Assembly: GCA_947176205.1 (NCBI GenBank)
Contig: CAMWPX010000002.1
Coordinates: forward strand, 1 to 47,762
Reading direction: 5' to 3'
DNA: 47,762 nucleotides
Origin: an uncultured Porphyromonadaceae bacterium
GTDB taxonomy: Bacteria > Bacteroidota > Bacteroidia > Bacteroidales > Muribaculaceae
Notes under the pieces: model-generated
Seen by the model: only the letters and a program-made list of their open reading frames with translations
What the model was told of the DNA's origin: nothing
Databases searched by the model: none
Shown here: positions 37,864 through 47,437 of the stretch, in pieces
How the letters are laid out: each line of letters starts with the position of its first letter
How positions within the stretch are numbered: the stretch's first letter is position 1
Program-made: the position numbers and the translations under genes

Positions 37864-40053
37864 TTAGAGTTTAACGTTCTGCGTAGGAACTACAGCCCAT
37901 TTCAGAATATTCACGGAGTAAGCCATGAAATAATCTTCAGTGTTGGCCGGGGGAACGATAGGATTATCATCGTCACCGATACCGGAAGCAAGACCCACAA
38001 TTTCGGTAACATTTACCTGATAGCTGTGGTTACGAACCATACCGAAGTCACCTACACGCACACGGTTCCAATCGATTTTGGCAGCGTTCTTCTGTTCATT
38101 ACCCTGACGGTACCAACCGAAGTGTTTAACGGGGATTGAGTAATAGGCATGACCTGTAGTGTAGTAGTAGGAGAGACCTACCTGACGCATAAGCGTTACG
38201 TTAGCATCAGTCAGATGAATCTGAGTGTTCTCATCAAAAGTTGCAGCGTTATCGGGGACAATCTCCATATAACCTCCACTGGTCACGATGTAGATACCAT
38301 CAGCATCTTCAGCGCTGGTAAACTGGAGTGTGCGAGCATTGTTCTGAAGCTTCAACACGGTAGTAGTATTGCCGTCATAATTCTGCTTAACTTTATCGGA
38401 TATTTCAGAAACTGTAAGCGCATTCACCATCATGTCTATATCAGTGGGGTTAGCTATAGTCAGACGGGTATATTCGCCGGCATCCTTTTCTTCGTCGGTC
38501 TGAGATTTTCTGTAAAGAATAGTTGTCTGAGCAAAGAAACGAAGGAGCATTGACTCGCCACCGTCTATAGCGCTCTTAACACCATTAGAGGTATTGAAAT
38601 AGATGTAAGGACGGTCTTCTGTCACTTCCGGACTGGGCACATTACCGGAAAGATAAGTGTAGAAACTGGTGCCTTCGGGAAGAGTAGTGCCGTCAAGATT
38701 GAGGTTGTACTGACCTACATAAATTACGGAAGCAACAGCGGCATTGGGATTCTTGGAGTTAAGCGCACGATAACCCACGGTAGTCTCACGGAAATACTGG
38801 GGCGCAGTCTCCGTAGCGGCAAAGCCTATGTTGTTACCATTAGTAGCAAGTTCGTTATATGAGATATACTTCTGATTAACAGTAATATCCTTGAGATCGG
38901 AAGATACCTCGGGATATTCCTGTGTAAAGTAAGCGGGTGACATTCCCCAGAATGAACGGTGAAGGTCAGGATTGTTCCATGCCCAACGGTTACCGGCTGA
39001 AAGTACATTGGCACCGTCGGAATAATCCCAGCTGTTGTTACCCTCCACATAAGTAGCAGGATTTACACGGGCATTTAGCTGACCGAAAGTATAGTTATCG
39101 GCAAGAATTCCACCTAACTCAGATTCCTGACGGAACGATTTGATAACATAAGAGCTGTTTGATTCAGCATTTACAGCCCAATACTGAGGTACGAACTGGA
39201 GAGTAACAAGCTTGGTAGTGGTGCTTGAAGTTGCTGCAGGATTTTCTGCGGTCAGGTCATAGACGCGGGTAGCTGTAACGTAATTAGTGGGGTCAACAGC
39301 ATTGAAAGCAAGCTTGGTTGCATAACGCTCCACATATATATTAAGAGTGTTATTAGAACCAAGAGCGTCTTCGGCAGCCTTTTCGGTAGTATATAAATAC
39401 GTTTCAGGAATAGGTACCGCAACCTGAGGCAGTCCGTCATTAGGGGCAAGACCGGTAGTAGCTCCTGCACTGCGGGGATAGTACACAGAGTTACTCATAG
39501 CAAAGTACTTCGTCGCACCGCCACCTATCGTACTCCATGTGGCTGTACGCGATATGGTCTGAATCACATTGAGAGGATTCTGGAGCGTAGCGGGCGAAAT
39601 CGGGTTGATGTAGCAGATAACCTGAGCAGGCTTTTTCTCACCTTTCTTAACGCTTACCGGAACTACCGACTTATAAGAGCGTTCGATAGTTAAATCGTCA
39701 TTAATATCTTCATTAAGATGAGAGTCATCGAGTTCAACAGGAACGATGTCACCGACTACGTTACCATCTTCGTCATAGAATACGAAATAGGCGTTGTTAA
39801 TCTGATTCTCAGAATTCGGAGTGCCATCTTCAAAATCAGTACCGGGAGAAGGGGTACCATTGTCACCAGCGGCGCGGGACTCGGTTCCGTCACCGGCGAT
39901 TTTCATACTGACGTAGAATGTCTGGTCTGCTTCCAGAATAGGATTCCCGTTACTGTCGGGATTCTGAATAGCTTCTGCAACCACATCGTCGTCAGAACAA
40001 GACGCAAACATAGCTAAAGAAAGCAGTCCTGCAAAAAGAGATTTAATTTTCAT
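37864..40053 (-). CDS. Mfa1-family major fimbrial subunit (module A)
   Basis: MKIKSLFAGLLSLAMFASCSDDD signal; GWYRQGN...FGMVRNHSYQVNVTEIVGLASG Mfa1-type C-terminal domain. Confidence 0.85.
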   Translation of the reverse strand: MKIKSLFAGLLSLAMFASCSDDDVVAEAIQNPDSNGNPILEADQTFYVSMKIAGDGTESRAAGDNGTPSPGTDFEDGTPNSENQINNAYFVFYDEDGNVVGDIVPVELDDSHLNEDINDDLTIERSYKSVVPVSVKKGEKKPAQVICYINPISPATLQNPLNVIQTISRTATWSTIGGGATKYFAMSNSVYYPRSAGATTGLAPNDGLPQVAVPIPETYLYTTEKAAEDALGSNNTLNIYVERYATKLAFNAVDPTNYVTATRVYDLTAENPAATSSTTTKLVTLQFVPQYWAVNAESNSSYVIKSFRQESELGGILADNYTFGQLNARVNPATYVEGNNSWDYSDGANVLSAGNRWAWNNPDLHRSFWGMSPAYFTQEYPEVSSDLKDITVNQKYISYNELATNGNNIGFAATETAPQYFRETTVGYRALNSKNPNAAVASVIYVGQYNLNLDGTTLPEGTSFYTYLSGNVPSPEVTEDRPYIYFNTSNGVKSAIDGGESMLLRFFAQTTILYRKSQTDEEKDAGEYTRLTIANPTDIDMMVNALTVSEISDKVKQNYDGNTTTVLKLQNNARTLQFTSAEDADGIYIVTSGGYMEIVPDNAATFDENTQIHLTDANVTLMRQVGLSYYYTTGHAYYSIPVKHFGWYRQGNEQKNAAKIDWNRVRVGDFGMVRNHSYQVNVTEIVGLASGIGDDDNPIVPPANTEDYFMAYSVNILKWAVVPTQNVKL

Positions 40054-40073
40054 AAATGTGTGATTGATAAAAA
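40034..40073 (-). repeat. 40-bp exact repeat, copy A (5' leader/first codons of Mfa1-like gene)
   Basis: Identical to 31695-31734. Confidence 0.95.
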
Positions 40074-40085
40074 AATTATTGTTAG

Positions 40086-41564
40086 TTATTTATTTGATTT
40101 CGAGGTTAAATTCAATTCTACGGAGTTTTTGACCCCCTTAATATTTTCAAGAGCGGCAGCTGCGGCAGCATTCGTAGGCGCGAGTTGCTCAAATATCGCT
40201 ATTGCTCCGTCGTAATCACCCGACATTCCTTTGTATACGCCACGGTAATATCTGGCTTCTTCGGAATCACCGGATTTTTCAAGGTAACGGACTGCACGGT
40301 CAAGTTCACCGCGGCGCAATGTGATTGCGGCAGCGTTTACATTAGCCACCGGGTCGGTTGGATAGAGAGCAGCTGCAAGCTCAAACACTTCCTGATATTC
40401 CGGCGAAGCAGGGTCATAAGTCTGACCGAGCAAATATAGTTCGTTGAGTGACAGTTTATTTGGTTCGGTACGCATCACGCGGGCTATCTCGTTGACATCA
40501 GTAAACGTACGAATTATGTACTGAATCTTGTAATCAGAGTGACGCAAGGCCGGGTATACATTTTCCAACAGGAATTTATACTGCTTGGGATAAGTATATC
40601 GTATCTTATTGTCCTTGGGATCAGGAGCAAGATTTGAGTCTATGATGGCAAGTATTTTCTCACGGTTGCCAAGAGTGGTATCGGAAACCACATAATTGCG
40701 TAATCCTTCCCAGTCTTCAGGCTCATAAGCTGTAGCTATAACCGAAGGGTCAAACGAGTAGAGGCTCTGCACGTAATCGGCAAGTGTAGCGGTACGCCCC
40801 TTGGCAAGACGGACATTGTTGGAGTAAGAACCTTCGGGCGATGCATAACCCTTGATAGTGATAGATGAGATTTGAGCCTCTGGATCGTTGACAACGAAGT
40901 CGATTGATTTGAGAATCTTCTCGATTTCGGCACGGTTGTTACGATAATCAGGTTTCAGCTCGGTACGGTTGACGGGGAAGTCAATGAAGGCAGACCCTTT
41001 GAGTTCACGCGTTTTCACGACTTCGGCTACCGGAGTCATAGTGATAAACGTAGGTGCAAACTCCATAATTTCAGGCAGCGGCGGACGGAAGTCAGCAGTG
41101 GTTATAAGCGTATCGATACTTTCCACCGGAGCACACGAACATCCGCGTAAATCTGTCACAAGCTTAACATCCACCGGATTCTGCTCCATCCATTCGCTGA
41201 ACGGAACTGCCGATGAGTATGCTACCACTCCAAGCTTACCTGCTCGCTGCATACGGTCAGATGACTCGATATCATTTTCGCGAAGATGCAGATAATAACG
41301 GTCACGTCCGGCAAGATAAAGCGAAGGGAAACGTACTTCATTTCCGAGCGAATCACTTGCCACAGGCGTAAAAATCACTTCGCGCGAAGATGACAGCTTC
41401 ACAGCGGAAGCATCGATATTCATTGCCACCTTAAGGCTGTCGGTAGCCGAGCGAGTAACGGACAGGTCTGACACCGGCAATTCAAGTGACGCCGAAGTCT
41501 GCGCGAAAGCGGCACCTGTCACGGCTGCGCCGCACAAAACCAATATGTATCTCAAAGTCTTCAT
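40086..41564 (-). CDS. DUF3868/OmpA-like outer-membrane protein of fimbrial loci
   Basis: Signal MKTLRYILVLCGAAVTGAAFAQ; FPVNRTELKPDYRNNRAEIEKILKSIDFVV...ITIKGYASPEGSYSNNVRLAKGRTATLADYVQ OmpA-like; tetratricopeptide-like C terminus. Confidence 0.8.
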   Translation of the reverse strand: MKTLRYILVLCGAAVTGAAFAQTSASLELPVSDLSVTRSATDSLKVAMNIDASAVKLSSSREVIFTPVASDSLGNEVRFPSLYLAGRDRYYLHLRENDIESSDRMQRAGKLGVVAYSSAVPFSEWMEQNPVDVKLVTDLRGCSCAPVESIDTLITTADFRPPLPEIMEFAPTFITMTPVAEVVKTRELKGSAFIDFPVNRTELKPDYRNNRAEIEKILKSIDFVVNDPEAQISSITIKGYASPEGSYSNNVRLAKGRTATLADYVQSLYSFDPSVIATAYEPEDWEGLRNYVVSDTTLGNREKILAIIDSNLAPDPKDNKIRYTYPKQYKFLLENVYPALRHSDYKIQYIIRTFTDVNEIARVMRTEPNKLSLNELYLLGQTYDPASPEYQEVFELAAALYPTDPVANVNAAAITLRRGELDRAVRYLEKSGDSEEARYYRGVYKGMSGDYDGAIAIFEQLAPTNAAAAAALENIKGVKNSVELNLTSKSNK

Positions 41565-41626
41565 TATATCAACAGAAGTAAATGTATTCGGAATAGAGAT
41601 TAGATTATTAAAGGTAACTAATGATA

Positions 41627-42205
41627 TCAAAACACATACACCAGATTCACCGCAGCCTTTGTCGGACCAACATAGTGGTGAGGCTTGTCATTCTCGCTTT
41701 TGGAACCGCACTCTGTACAGGGAAAACGGTCAAAGCGGGTATATGCCCAGCCAAAACCGATTTCAGCCTCAAGATTCCAATGCTTGCCGAGAATCCAGCT
41801 ATAACCGTAAGCCACACCGGCTCCCACAAACCAGCCCTGTACACGGGTATCTTTCAACAAGCTGAAGTTTGTTCCGAGAAAATCGGGAAGTCCGGAAAGA
41901 TTGCCGAGATTATACTGACCGCCAAGCAGATGTGCGCCTATAAAATGACCGGTAAAATGGTCGCAGAACCAATAACGAGCCTCAGGCTGCAAAAGCCAGT
42001 GTTTCCAGCTATGGTCACTTACACGCCAGGCATTGAGGTTGCCGGAAACATCTATCGACCACTTCGGAGCCAAAAGTACTTCCGCACCGACATTGATTGT
42101 AGCAGCGGCATCATAAAGCAAGTTAGTCTTCACAGCTACATTTTGGGCTCGCAACGAACCCACGATGCCAAGAATAGTCAGTACAACCAATAACAAACGT
42201 TTCAT
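41627..42205 (-). CDS. DUF3575-like outer-membrane protein
   Basis: Signal MKRLLLVVLTILGIVGSLRAQN; VKTNLLYDAAATINVGAEVLLAPKWSIDVSGNLNAW...KHWLLQPEARYWFCDHFTGHFIGAHLLGGQYN. Confidence 0.85.
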   Translation of the reverse strand: MKRLLLVVLTILGIVGSLRAQNVAVKTNLLYDAAATINVGAEVLLAPKWSIDVSGNLNAWRVSDHSWKHWLLQPEARYWFCDHFTGHFIGAHLLGGQYNLGNLSGLPDFLGTNFSLLKDTRVQGWFVGAGVAYGYSWILGKHWNLEAEIGFGWAYTRFDRFPCTECGSKSENDKPHHYVGPTKAAVNLVYVF

Positions 42206-42316
42206 AAGTATAGAATATGATATACGATTCATTAATTTCAACATACTATAGCACAATTACATACAATATCAAGACACAAATTCTTAACGCTAAGGAATGT
42301 GCAAAAATTCAGTGTG

Positions 42317-42324
42317 CAAAATTA
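42317..42324 (-). promoter_or_regulatory. Putative -7 element TAATTTTG for fimbrial operon
   Basis: TAnnTTTG on the minus strand about 110 nt upstream of the DUF3575-like start. Confidence 0.5.
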
Positions 42325-42447
42325 AACAATATTTTACACATAAACAACTACACAATACTTAAAAAAATACAATCTACCCCCCCCAATTTTAATTTTATTT
42401 AACACACAAAAACATTATTTCTGACGGAAACACCGTAAGAAATCGCT

Positions 42448-43116
42448 TCACGAGAGCGGTTCTGACAGATTTTGACGCGCAAGCCGTAGAATCTCGGCTG
42501 TGTCAGAAGCTATGTAATCGGCATAATGCTCCGTTAGTTCCGATCCGGGACGGAATCCCCATGTCACACCAATAGATGTAACCCCTGCCCGGCGTGCAGT
42601 ATCCATATCCACGCCCGAATCACCTATATATAATACTTGGGATTTAGGCACTGACGCTTGTGCGAGAATTTCAAACACAATAGACGGGTCGGGCTTGGTC
42701 GGAACTCCTTCTTTCTGTCCTTCCACCGCTACCCACTCTACATCAGGGAAGAAATGAGATATTAATTCGGACACCGCCGCCTGATATTTATTGGATGCCA
42801 CAGCGAGTTTATATTCCATCGAATGCAATTCATCCAGCAACTCCCGTACTCCGGGGTACGGCGAGGTATGGTCAGTAAGATGCGTACCGTAATATTGATA
42901 GAAATGCAGCGAAAGCGCATCGACATTGGCATCGGTACGGCAATCTTCAGGTAATACCCGATAAAGAAGACGGCGCACTCCATTGCCTACGAAATAAGGG
43001 TATGCCTCCAACGCGTGTGTAGGAAATCCCGTCTTCCGCAGAGCATAATTGGCAGCTTCAGCCAAATCAGCTATAGTATTGAGAAGTGTGCCGTCAAGGT
43101 CAAAAATCGCAAGCAT
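42448..43116 (-). CDS. HAD-superfamily phosphatase (phosphoglycolate phosphatase-like)
   Basis: MLAIFDLDGTLLNT, LAVASNKYQ, PTKPDPSIVFEIL, VLYIGDSGVDMDTARRAG. Confidence 0.9.
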   Translation of the reverse strand: MLAIFDLDGTLLNTIADLAEAANYALRKTGFPTHALEAYPYFVGNGVRRLLYRVLPEDCRTDANVDALSLHFYQYYGTHLTDHTSPYPGVRELLDELHSMEYKLAVASNKYQAAVSELISHFFPDVEWVAVEGQKEGVPTKPDPSIVFEILAQASVPKSQVLYIGDSGVDMDTARRAGVTSIGVTWGFRPGSELTEHYADYIASDTAEILRLARQNLSEPLS

Positions 43117-43142
43117 ATATAATATATTAAGGTGTAAAATAA

Positions 43143-45482
43143 TCAGAACGGATAGCCTACAGCGAAATGAAACGTAGCATCCCGGCTCCATTTGGGATGA
43201 ATCAAAGGCCACGGCTCCTGATTGTATGCCGGATTATAGGCTTTCATTCCAAGGTCAAACCGAAGCAGGAAATAAGTAAAATCAAGGCGGATACCGGCTC
43301 CATAGGATAGGGCTATCTGCTTATAGAACGAATTAAAATCAAATACACCGCGCGGCTGATTCTCATACGAACGTATGGTCCACACATTTCCGGCATCGAC
43401 AAATAATGCTCCCTCAAACACCCAGAATAGTTTAGCCCGATATTCAGCCGAAAGATTCAGCATTATGTCACCGCACTGATTGATAAAGTCAGTAACAGAG
43501 TTACGCGAATCAAACGCTCCGGGTCCGAGCGTACGCACCCCCCACCCTCGCACTCCATTGGCGCCACCGGCATAGAAACGCTTCTCAAACGGCAGCATTG
43601 TGGAATTCCCATAAGGCACACCTATGCCGAAGCCCACATGAAACGCGAGCGAATGCCGCGATGACAGATTGCGTGTGAGCGAGTAATCTATTTCCGCTTT
43701 GGCGTACTGCGAATATTGTATACCGAATATGGTATAGACCCCACCCTTGCGTTCCTGACCTGACAGAGCGCTTATGCCATAAAGCAGATTACCGGCAGTC
43801 TCTACGGCAAGACGGAGCGTATACACCCTCGGCTGCAAAGTATATTTCTGAATCTGAGGCGAAGGTATGCGTCTGTTTGAACGATAATAAGTGTAACCGA
43901 TACGCATTATGAAGTGGTCCTCGTAGCTGTAGCGCAAAAGCGGATTGGATGGAGCTATCTGATTGAGAAAATCAATAGTGCTCTCGGGCAGATATACATA
44001 ATTGACATCAAGCAAATCGAAGGTATTTCGTTCGCGTCCGTTACGTGACGACCAGCGGTATTTCCAAGCCGCACCGGCTATAATACGTGTGTATTCCGGG
44101 CGCTGCTGATAGTTGAACGACGCGGATACTTCCGTTGATGCCTTACTGCGCTGACGTGTGGCTTTGGAGATAAACGGAAACATGAACTTGGGAAATGTTA
44201 TTCCGGCTTCGGCAGCATATTCAGTGTAGCGGTCATTAATCAAATCGGTAAAATTACCCGACAAACTCTCGTAATTGACACGCAGCTTCATGGTAAGCAG
44301 ATTTGACCGACGTCCAAGATTACGATACCTATACTCCATACCTAATCCGAAACCAAGGTCACCCTCGGAGTTGGTACCTTCGAGTTCAAACGTTACTCCC
44401 TGTTTTTTATTTCTTGTAACATAAATCACGACATCAAGCCTATACACATCATCGACCACCGGAAGAGGGATAAGGTCAATATTGACCGATTTTATAATGC
44501 CAAGCCGCGCCAAAGCCTCATATGTACGGTCGACAGCCCTTGCATTATAGACCTGTCCCGGCTGAATGTGACATTTTTCATCAAGTATCGACGGTACAAG
44601 ATAATGGTCGCCATCGCCGTACGCCACAGTAATATCGCCATAACGAATCACGTCGGCTGAAGGCAACGATGCTAAAGAATCAATCCCTCCCCTTACACCG
44701 AGCATAAACACTACGCGATTGACTATGTAGCGACGATGCGGCTGCAGAAGTGACATTTGCTCTCCAGAGGACGTCCTCGGCGCTCCGATAGTCATTGTAA
44801 GGTCTACATCCAGCGAATTATCCGCCGTATCGGCAATGAAGTTGATATAATCTTTGGTAAATGAATAATAACCGTTGTTACGCAAACGCTCGGTAATGAG
44901 CACCCGCTCGCTTTCCAGAGCTTCGCGGTCAAACTTATCGCCCGGCGACAAAGTGAATCTGAGTGAATCGCGTAACACTATCCGTGCTACAGCCGTGTCC
45001 GGAATATCATAGCTTACCGATGATATACGGTGGGGCACACCTGCATTGACACGATAACGGACTTCCATTTTCTTTTTAGCCCGTGACTGAGTGTCGACAT
45101 CTACTGCCGCATGCATATACCCTTTATTGACCATAGCTTGCCGTAACTGCCGACGCGATGCCTCGGTAAGCATCGAATCGTAAATAACCGGTGCCTGCCC
45201 CAGACGCCTCACCCAACGGTTATACCACTTGGTAGTGTCTTTTCCCGACAGATTGTACATACCGAGCTGCAGTTTGGCGAATCCGAGCACCTTATGATTA
45301 GGCTGCTGACGCAGATAATTACGTAATTCCGAACGGTCCACACCCACCGTGTCATCCATCACTATCTCCACTTTATCAAGCAGATAGCTTCCATCCGGCA
45401 CGTGACGCACAGAACTGCAACCACCGCCTGCGACGATGACCAGAAGCAACAAAACAGCAAATAGTATCGATGACCTGCTCAT
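43143..45482 (-). CDS. BamA/TamA (TamL-like) outer-membrane lipoprotein
   Basis: Lipobox AGGGCSSV; POTRA-like N terminus; C-terminal barrel with LPFEKRFYAGGANGVRGWGVRTLGPGAFD...SYGAGIRLDFTYFLLRFDLGMK. Confidence 0.88.
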   Translation of the reverse strand: MSRSSILFAVLLLLVIVAGGGCSSVRHVPDGSYLLDKVEIVMDDTVGVDRSELRNYLRQQPNHKVLGFAKLQLGMYNLSGKDTTKWYNRWVRRLGQAPVIYDSMLTEASRRQLRQAMVNKGYMHAAVDVDTQSRAKKKMEVRYRVNAGVPHRISSVSYDIPDTAVARIVLRDSLRFTLSPGDKFDREALESERVLITERLRNNGYYSFTKDYINFIADTADNSLDVDLTMTIGAPRTSSGEQMSLLQPHRRYIVNRVVFMLGVRGGIDSLASLPSADVIRYGDITVAYGDGDHYLVPSILDEKCHIQPGQVYNARAVDRTYEALARLGIIKSVNIDLIPLPVVDDVYRLDVVIYVTRNKKQGVTFELEGTNSEGDLGFGLGMEYRYRNLGRRSNLLTMKLRVNYESLSGNFTDLINDRYTEYAAEAGITFPKFMFPFISKATRQRSKASTEVSASFNYQQRPEYTRIIAGAAWKYRWSSRNGRERNTFDLLDVNYVYLPESTIDFLNQIAPSNPLLRYSYEDHFIMRIGYTYYRSNRRIPSPQIQKYTLQPRVYTLRLAVETAGNLLYGISALSGQERKGGVYTIFGIQYSQYAKAEIDYSLTRNLSSRHSLAFHVGFGIGVPYGNSTMLPFEKRFYAGGANGVRGWGVRTLGPGAFDSRNSVTDFINQCGDIMLNLSAEYRAKLFWVFEGALFVDAGNVWTIRSYENQPRGVFDFNSFYKQIALSYGAGIRLDFTYFLLRFDLGMKAYNPAYNQEPWPLIHPKWSRDATFHFAVGYPF

Positions 45483-45491
45483 AACAAGATG

Positions 45492-45499
45492 CAAAGGTA
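45492..45499 (-). promoter_or_regulatory. Bacteroidetes-type -7 element TACCTTTG
   Basis: Minus strand; ends 9 nt before ATG at 45482. Confidence 0.6.
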
Positions 45500-45577
45500 A
45501 CGCCCCGAACCGAGAATTAAAACAAATACGTCAATAAAAATTACTCCCGCATGGCTTCAAATACCGGAAAAAAAGGC

Positions 45578-45585
45578 TAACTTTG
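45578..45585 (+). promoter_or_regulatory. Bacteroidetes-type -7 element TAACTTTG
   Basis: TAnnTTTG about 70 nt upstream of ATG 45657. Confidence 0.65.
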
Positions 45586-45656
45586 CAGAAAATTTCAGCG
45601 CACAAAGCGCATTTTGCTATAATTCAACCTTTTAACAACCGTCTTAATCCCATTTT

Positions 45657-47315
45657 ATGGATTTTACTTGGTTTAACAATCTGCTTGGTCCGGGCAACGT
45701 GTCACTGGCAAGCACACTTATTCTTTACTCATTCGTTATAGCCTTAGGTGTCTATCTCGGCAAACTGAAAGTAGGCGGCGTGTCACTCGGGGTGACATTC
45801 GTGCTGTTTGTAGGTATTCTTATGGGGCATTTCGGCTACACAGTCGATGCCGAAGTCCTGAAATTCGTTAGAGAATTCGGTCTGATACTCTTCATCTTCT
45901 CCATAGGCATACAGGTAGGTCCCGGTTTCTTTTCATCGTTCAAGAAAGGGGGCATGCGGCTCAACGGACTGGCAGTGCTCGCTATCGCTCTCAACGTAAG
46001 CATAGTGCTTATCATATACTACCTTGACGGCGAGACATCCATGGACGCACTGGTTGGCGTTATGTCAGGTGCGGTAACCAATACCCCCGGTCTGGCAGCA
46101 GCGCAACAGACAGCCAACAATGCCGAAGCCATCAATACCATGTCGATGGGCTACGCCGCCGCTTATCCGCTTGGTGTATGCGGCATAATCGGAGCTATGC
46201 TTCTTATCAAGGCTCTGTTCCGCATCGACACCAAGAAAGAGGTGGAAGCTCTTGAAGCCGAATCGCAGAACACCCGACAGAAACCCAACATCATATCGGT
46301 AGAAGTCAACAATCCGCTTATCAACGGTAAATCACTCCGTGAGATACATGACATTATCCAGTGTGACTTCGTGATTTCACGACTCATGGACCATAACGGC
46401 AATATCATCATACCCACATCAGCCACACAGGTTCGCGTGGGCGACAAACTCCTTGTGGTAATCGCCACCAATGATGTAGTGCGCTTTGAAGCCGTGATAG
46501 GTCCGCAGATTTCACTCGACTGGGAGTGCGTGACTCCGAGCGAGGTAGTTTCACGCCGAATACTCATTACCAAAAGCCAGTTTAACGGCGTGGCTCTCGG
46601 CTCGCTGCGTCTGCATCAGGCTTATCAGCTAAATGCCACACGCGTCAACCGCGCCGGTGTCGACCTCCTTGCCGCCCCCGACCTTCGCCTGCAGATGGGC
46701 GACCGTCTTACCGTAGTAGGCAACCTTAACGACATCGAGCGACTCGCCAACCGCATGGGCAATTCCATGAAGCGACTCAACGAACCCAACATGATTACCA
46801 TCTTCGTAGGCATCATGTTCGGTATAATTCTCGGCTCCATCAACATTGGCTTCGGCATGAAGTTAGGACTTGCCGGCGGACCGCTGGTGGTGGCAATCCT
46901 CCTGAGCCGCTTCGGCTACAAATTCAAGCTTGTCACCTATACCTCATCATCGGCATCTCTACTTATGCGCGAATTGGGCATCTGCCTGTTTCTTGCATCG
47001 GTAGGCATATCATCCGGAGCCGGATTTGCCGATACGGTTTTCAACACCACCGGTATGTGGTGGGTGATATGGGGCTTCATAATCACCTTCGTACCTCTGG
47101 TAATAGTAGGCATTATAGCCCGTGCCGCATATAAAATCAACTTCCTCTCCATCATGGGTCTGTTCTCGGGCGGTTACACCGACCCGCCGGCCCTGGCTTA
47201 TGCAGGCAGCTCCACAGGAAGTGACTCTCCGGCAGTAGCATACTCCACCGTCTACCCGCTCACCATGTTCCTGCGCGTAGTAGCGGCGCAGGGTCTCATA
47301 CTCTGCTTCATGTAA
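45657..47315 (+). CDS. AspT/YidE-family putative transporter with TrkA-C (RCK_C) domains
   Basis: GVMSGAVTNTPGLAAAQQ and GLFSGGYTDPPALAYAGSSTGSDSPAVAYSTVYPLTMFLRV; central RCK_C-like segments. Confidence 0.9.
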   Translation: MDFTWFNNLLGPGNVSLASTLILYSFVIALGVYLGKLKVGGVSLGVTFVLFVGILMGHFGYTVDAEVLKFVREFGLILFIFSIGIQVGPGFFSSFKKGGMRLNGLAVLAIALNVSIVLIIYYLDGETSMDALVGVMSGAVTNTPGLAAAQQTANNAEAINTMSMGYAAAYPLGVCGIIGAMLLIKALFRIDTKKEVEALEAESQNTRQKPNIISVEVNNPLINGKSLREIHDIIQCDFVISRLMDHNGNIIIPTSATQVRVGDKLLVVIATNDVVRFEAVIGPQISLDWECVTPSEVVSRRILITKSQFNGVALGSLRLHQAYQLNATRVNRAGVDLLAAPDLRLQMGDRLTVVGNLNDIERLANRMGNSMKRLNEPNMITIFVGIMFGIILGSINIGFGMKLGLAGGPLVVAILLSRFGYKFKLVTYTSSSASLLMRELGICLFLASVGISSGAGFADTVFNTTGMWWVIWGFIITFVPLVIVGIIARAAYKINFLSIMGLFSGGYTDPPALAYAGSSTGSDSPAVAYSTVYPLTMFLRVVAAQGLILCFM

Positions 47316-47343
47316 ACTACCTCAGTAGATAACCGAATAATTC

Positions 47344-47381
47344 GAGCCCGGCGCAGCAACCTGAAAAACTGCACCGGGCTC
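47344..47381 (+). terminator. Rho-independent-like hairpin after transporter gene
   Basis: GAGCCCGG-C-GCAG ... CTGC-A-CCGGGCTC followed by TCTTT. Confidence 0.75.
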
Positions 47382-47437
47382 TCTTTAGATATATGCTGAC
47401 GGAGTGACTACCGCTCCGATTCTAATCAGAAAGAGTG

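Noticed and set aside
42299-42321. Direct repeat TGTGCAAAA x2 near the fimbrial promoter
   Set aside because: Only two short AT-rich copies; could be regulator half-sites but cannot be supported beyond chance.
26477-42430. Invertible promoter for the fimbrial locus
   Set aside because: No pair of convincing inverted repeats around the promoter and no recombinase gene in the window.
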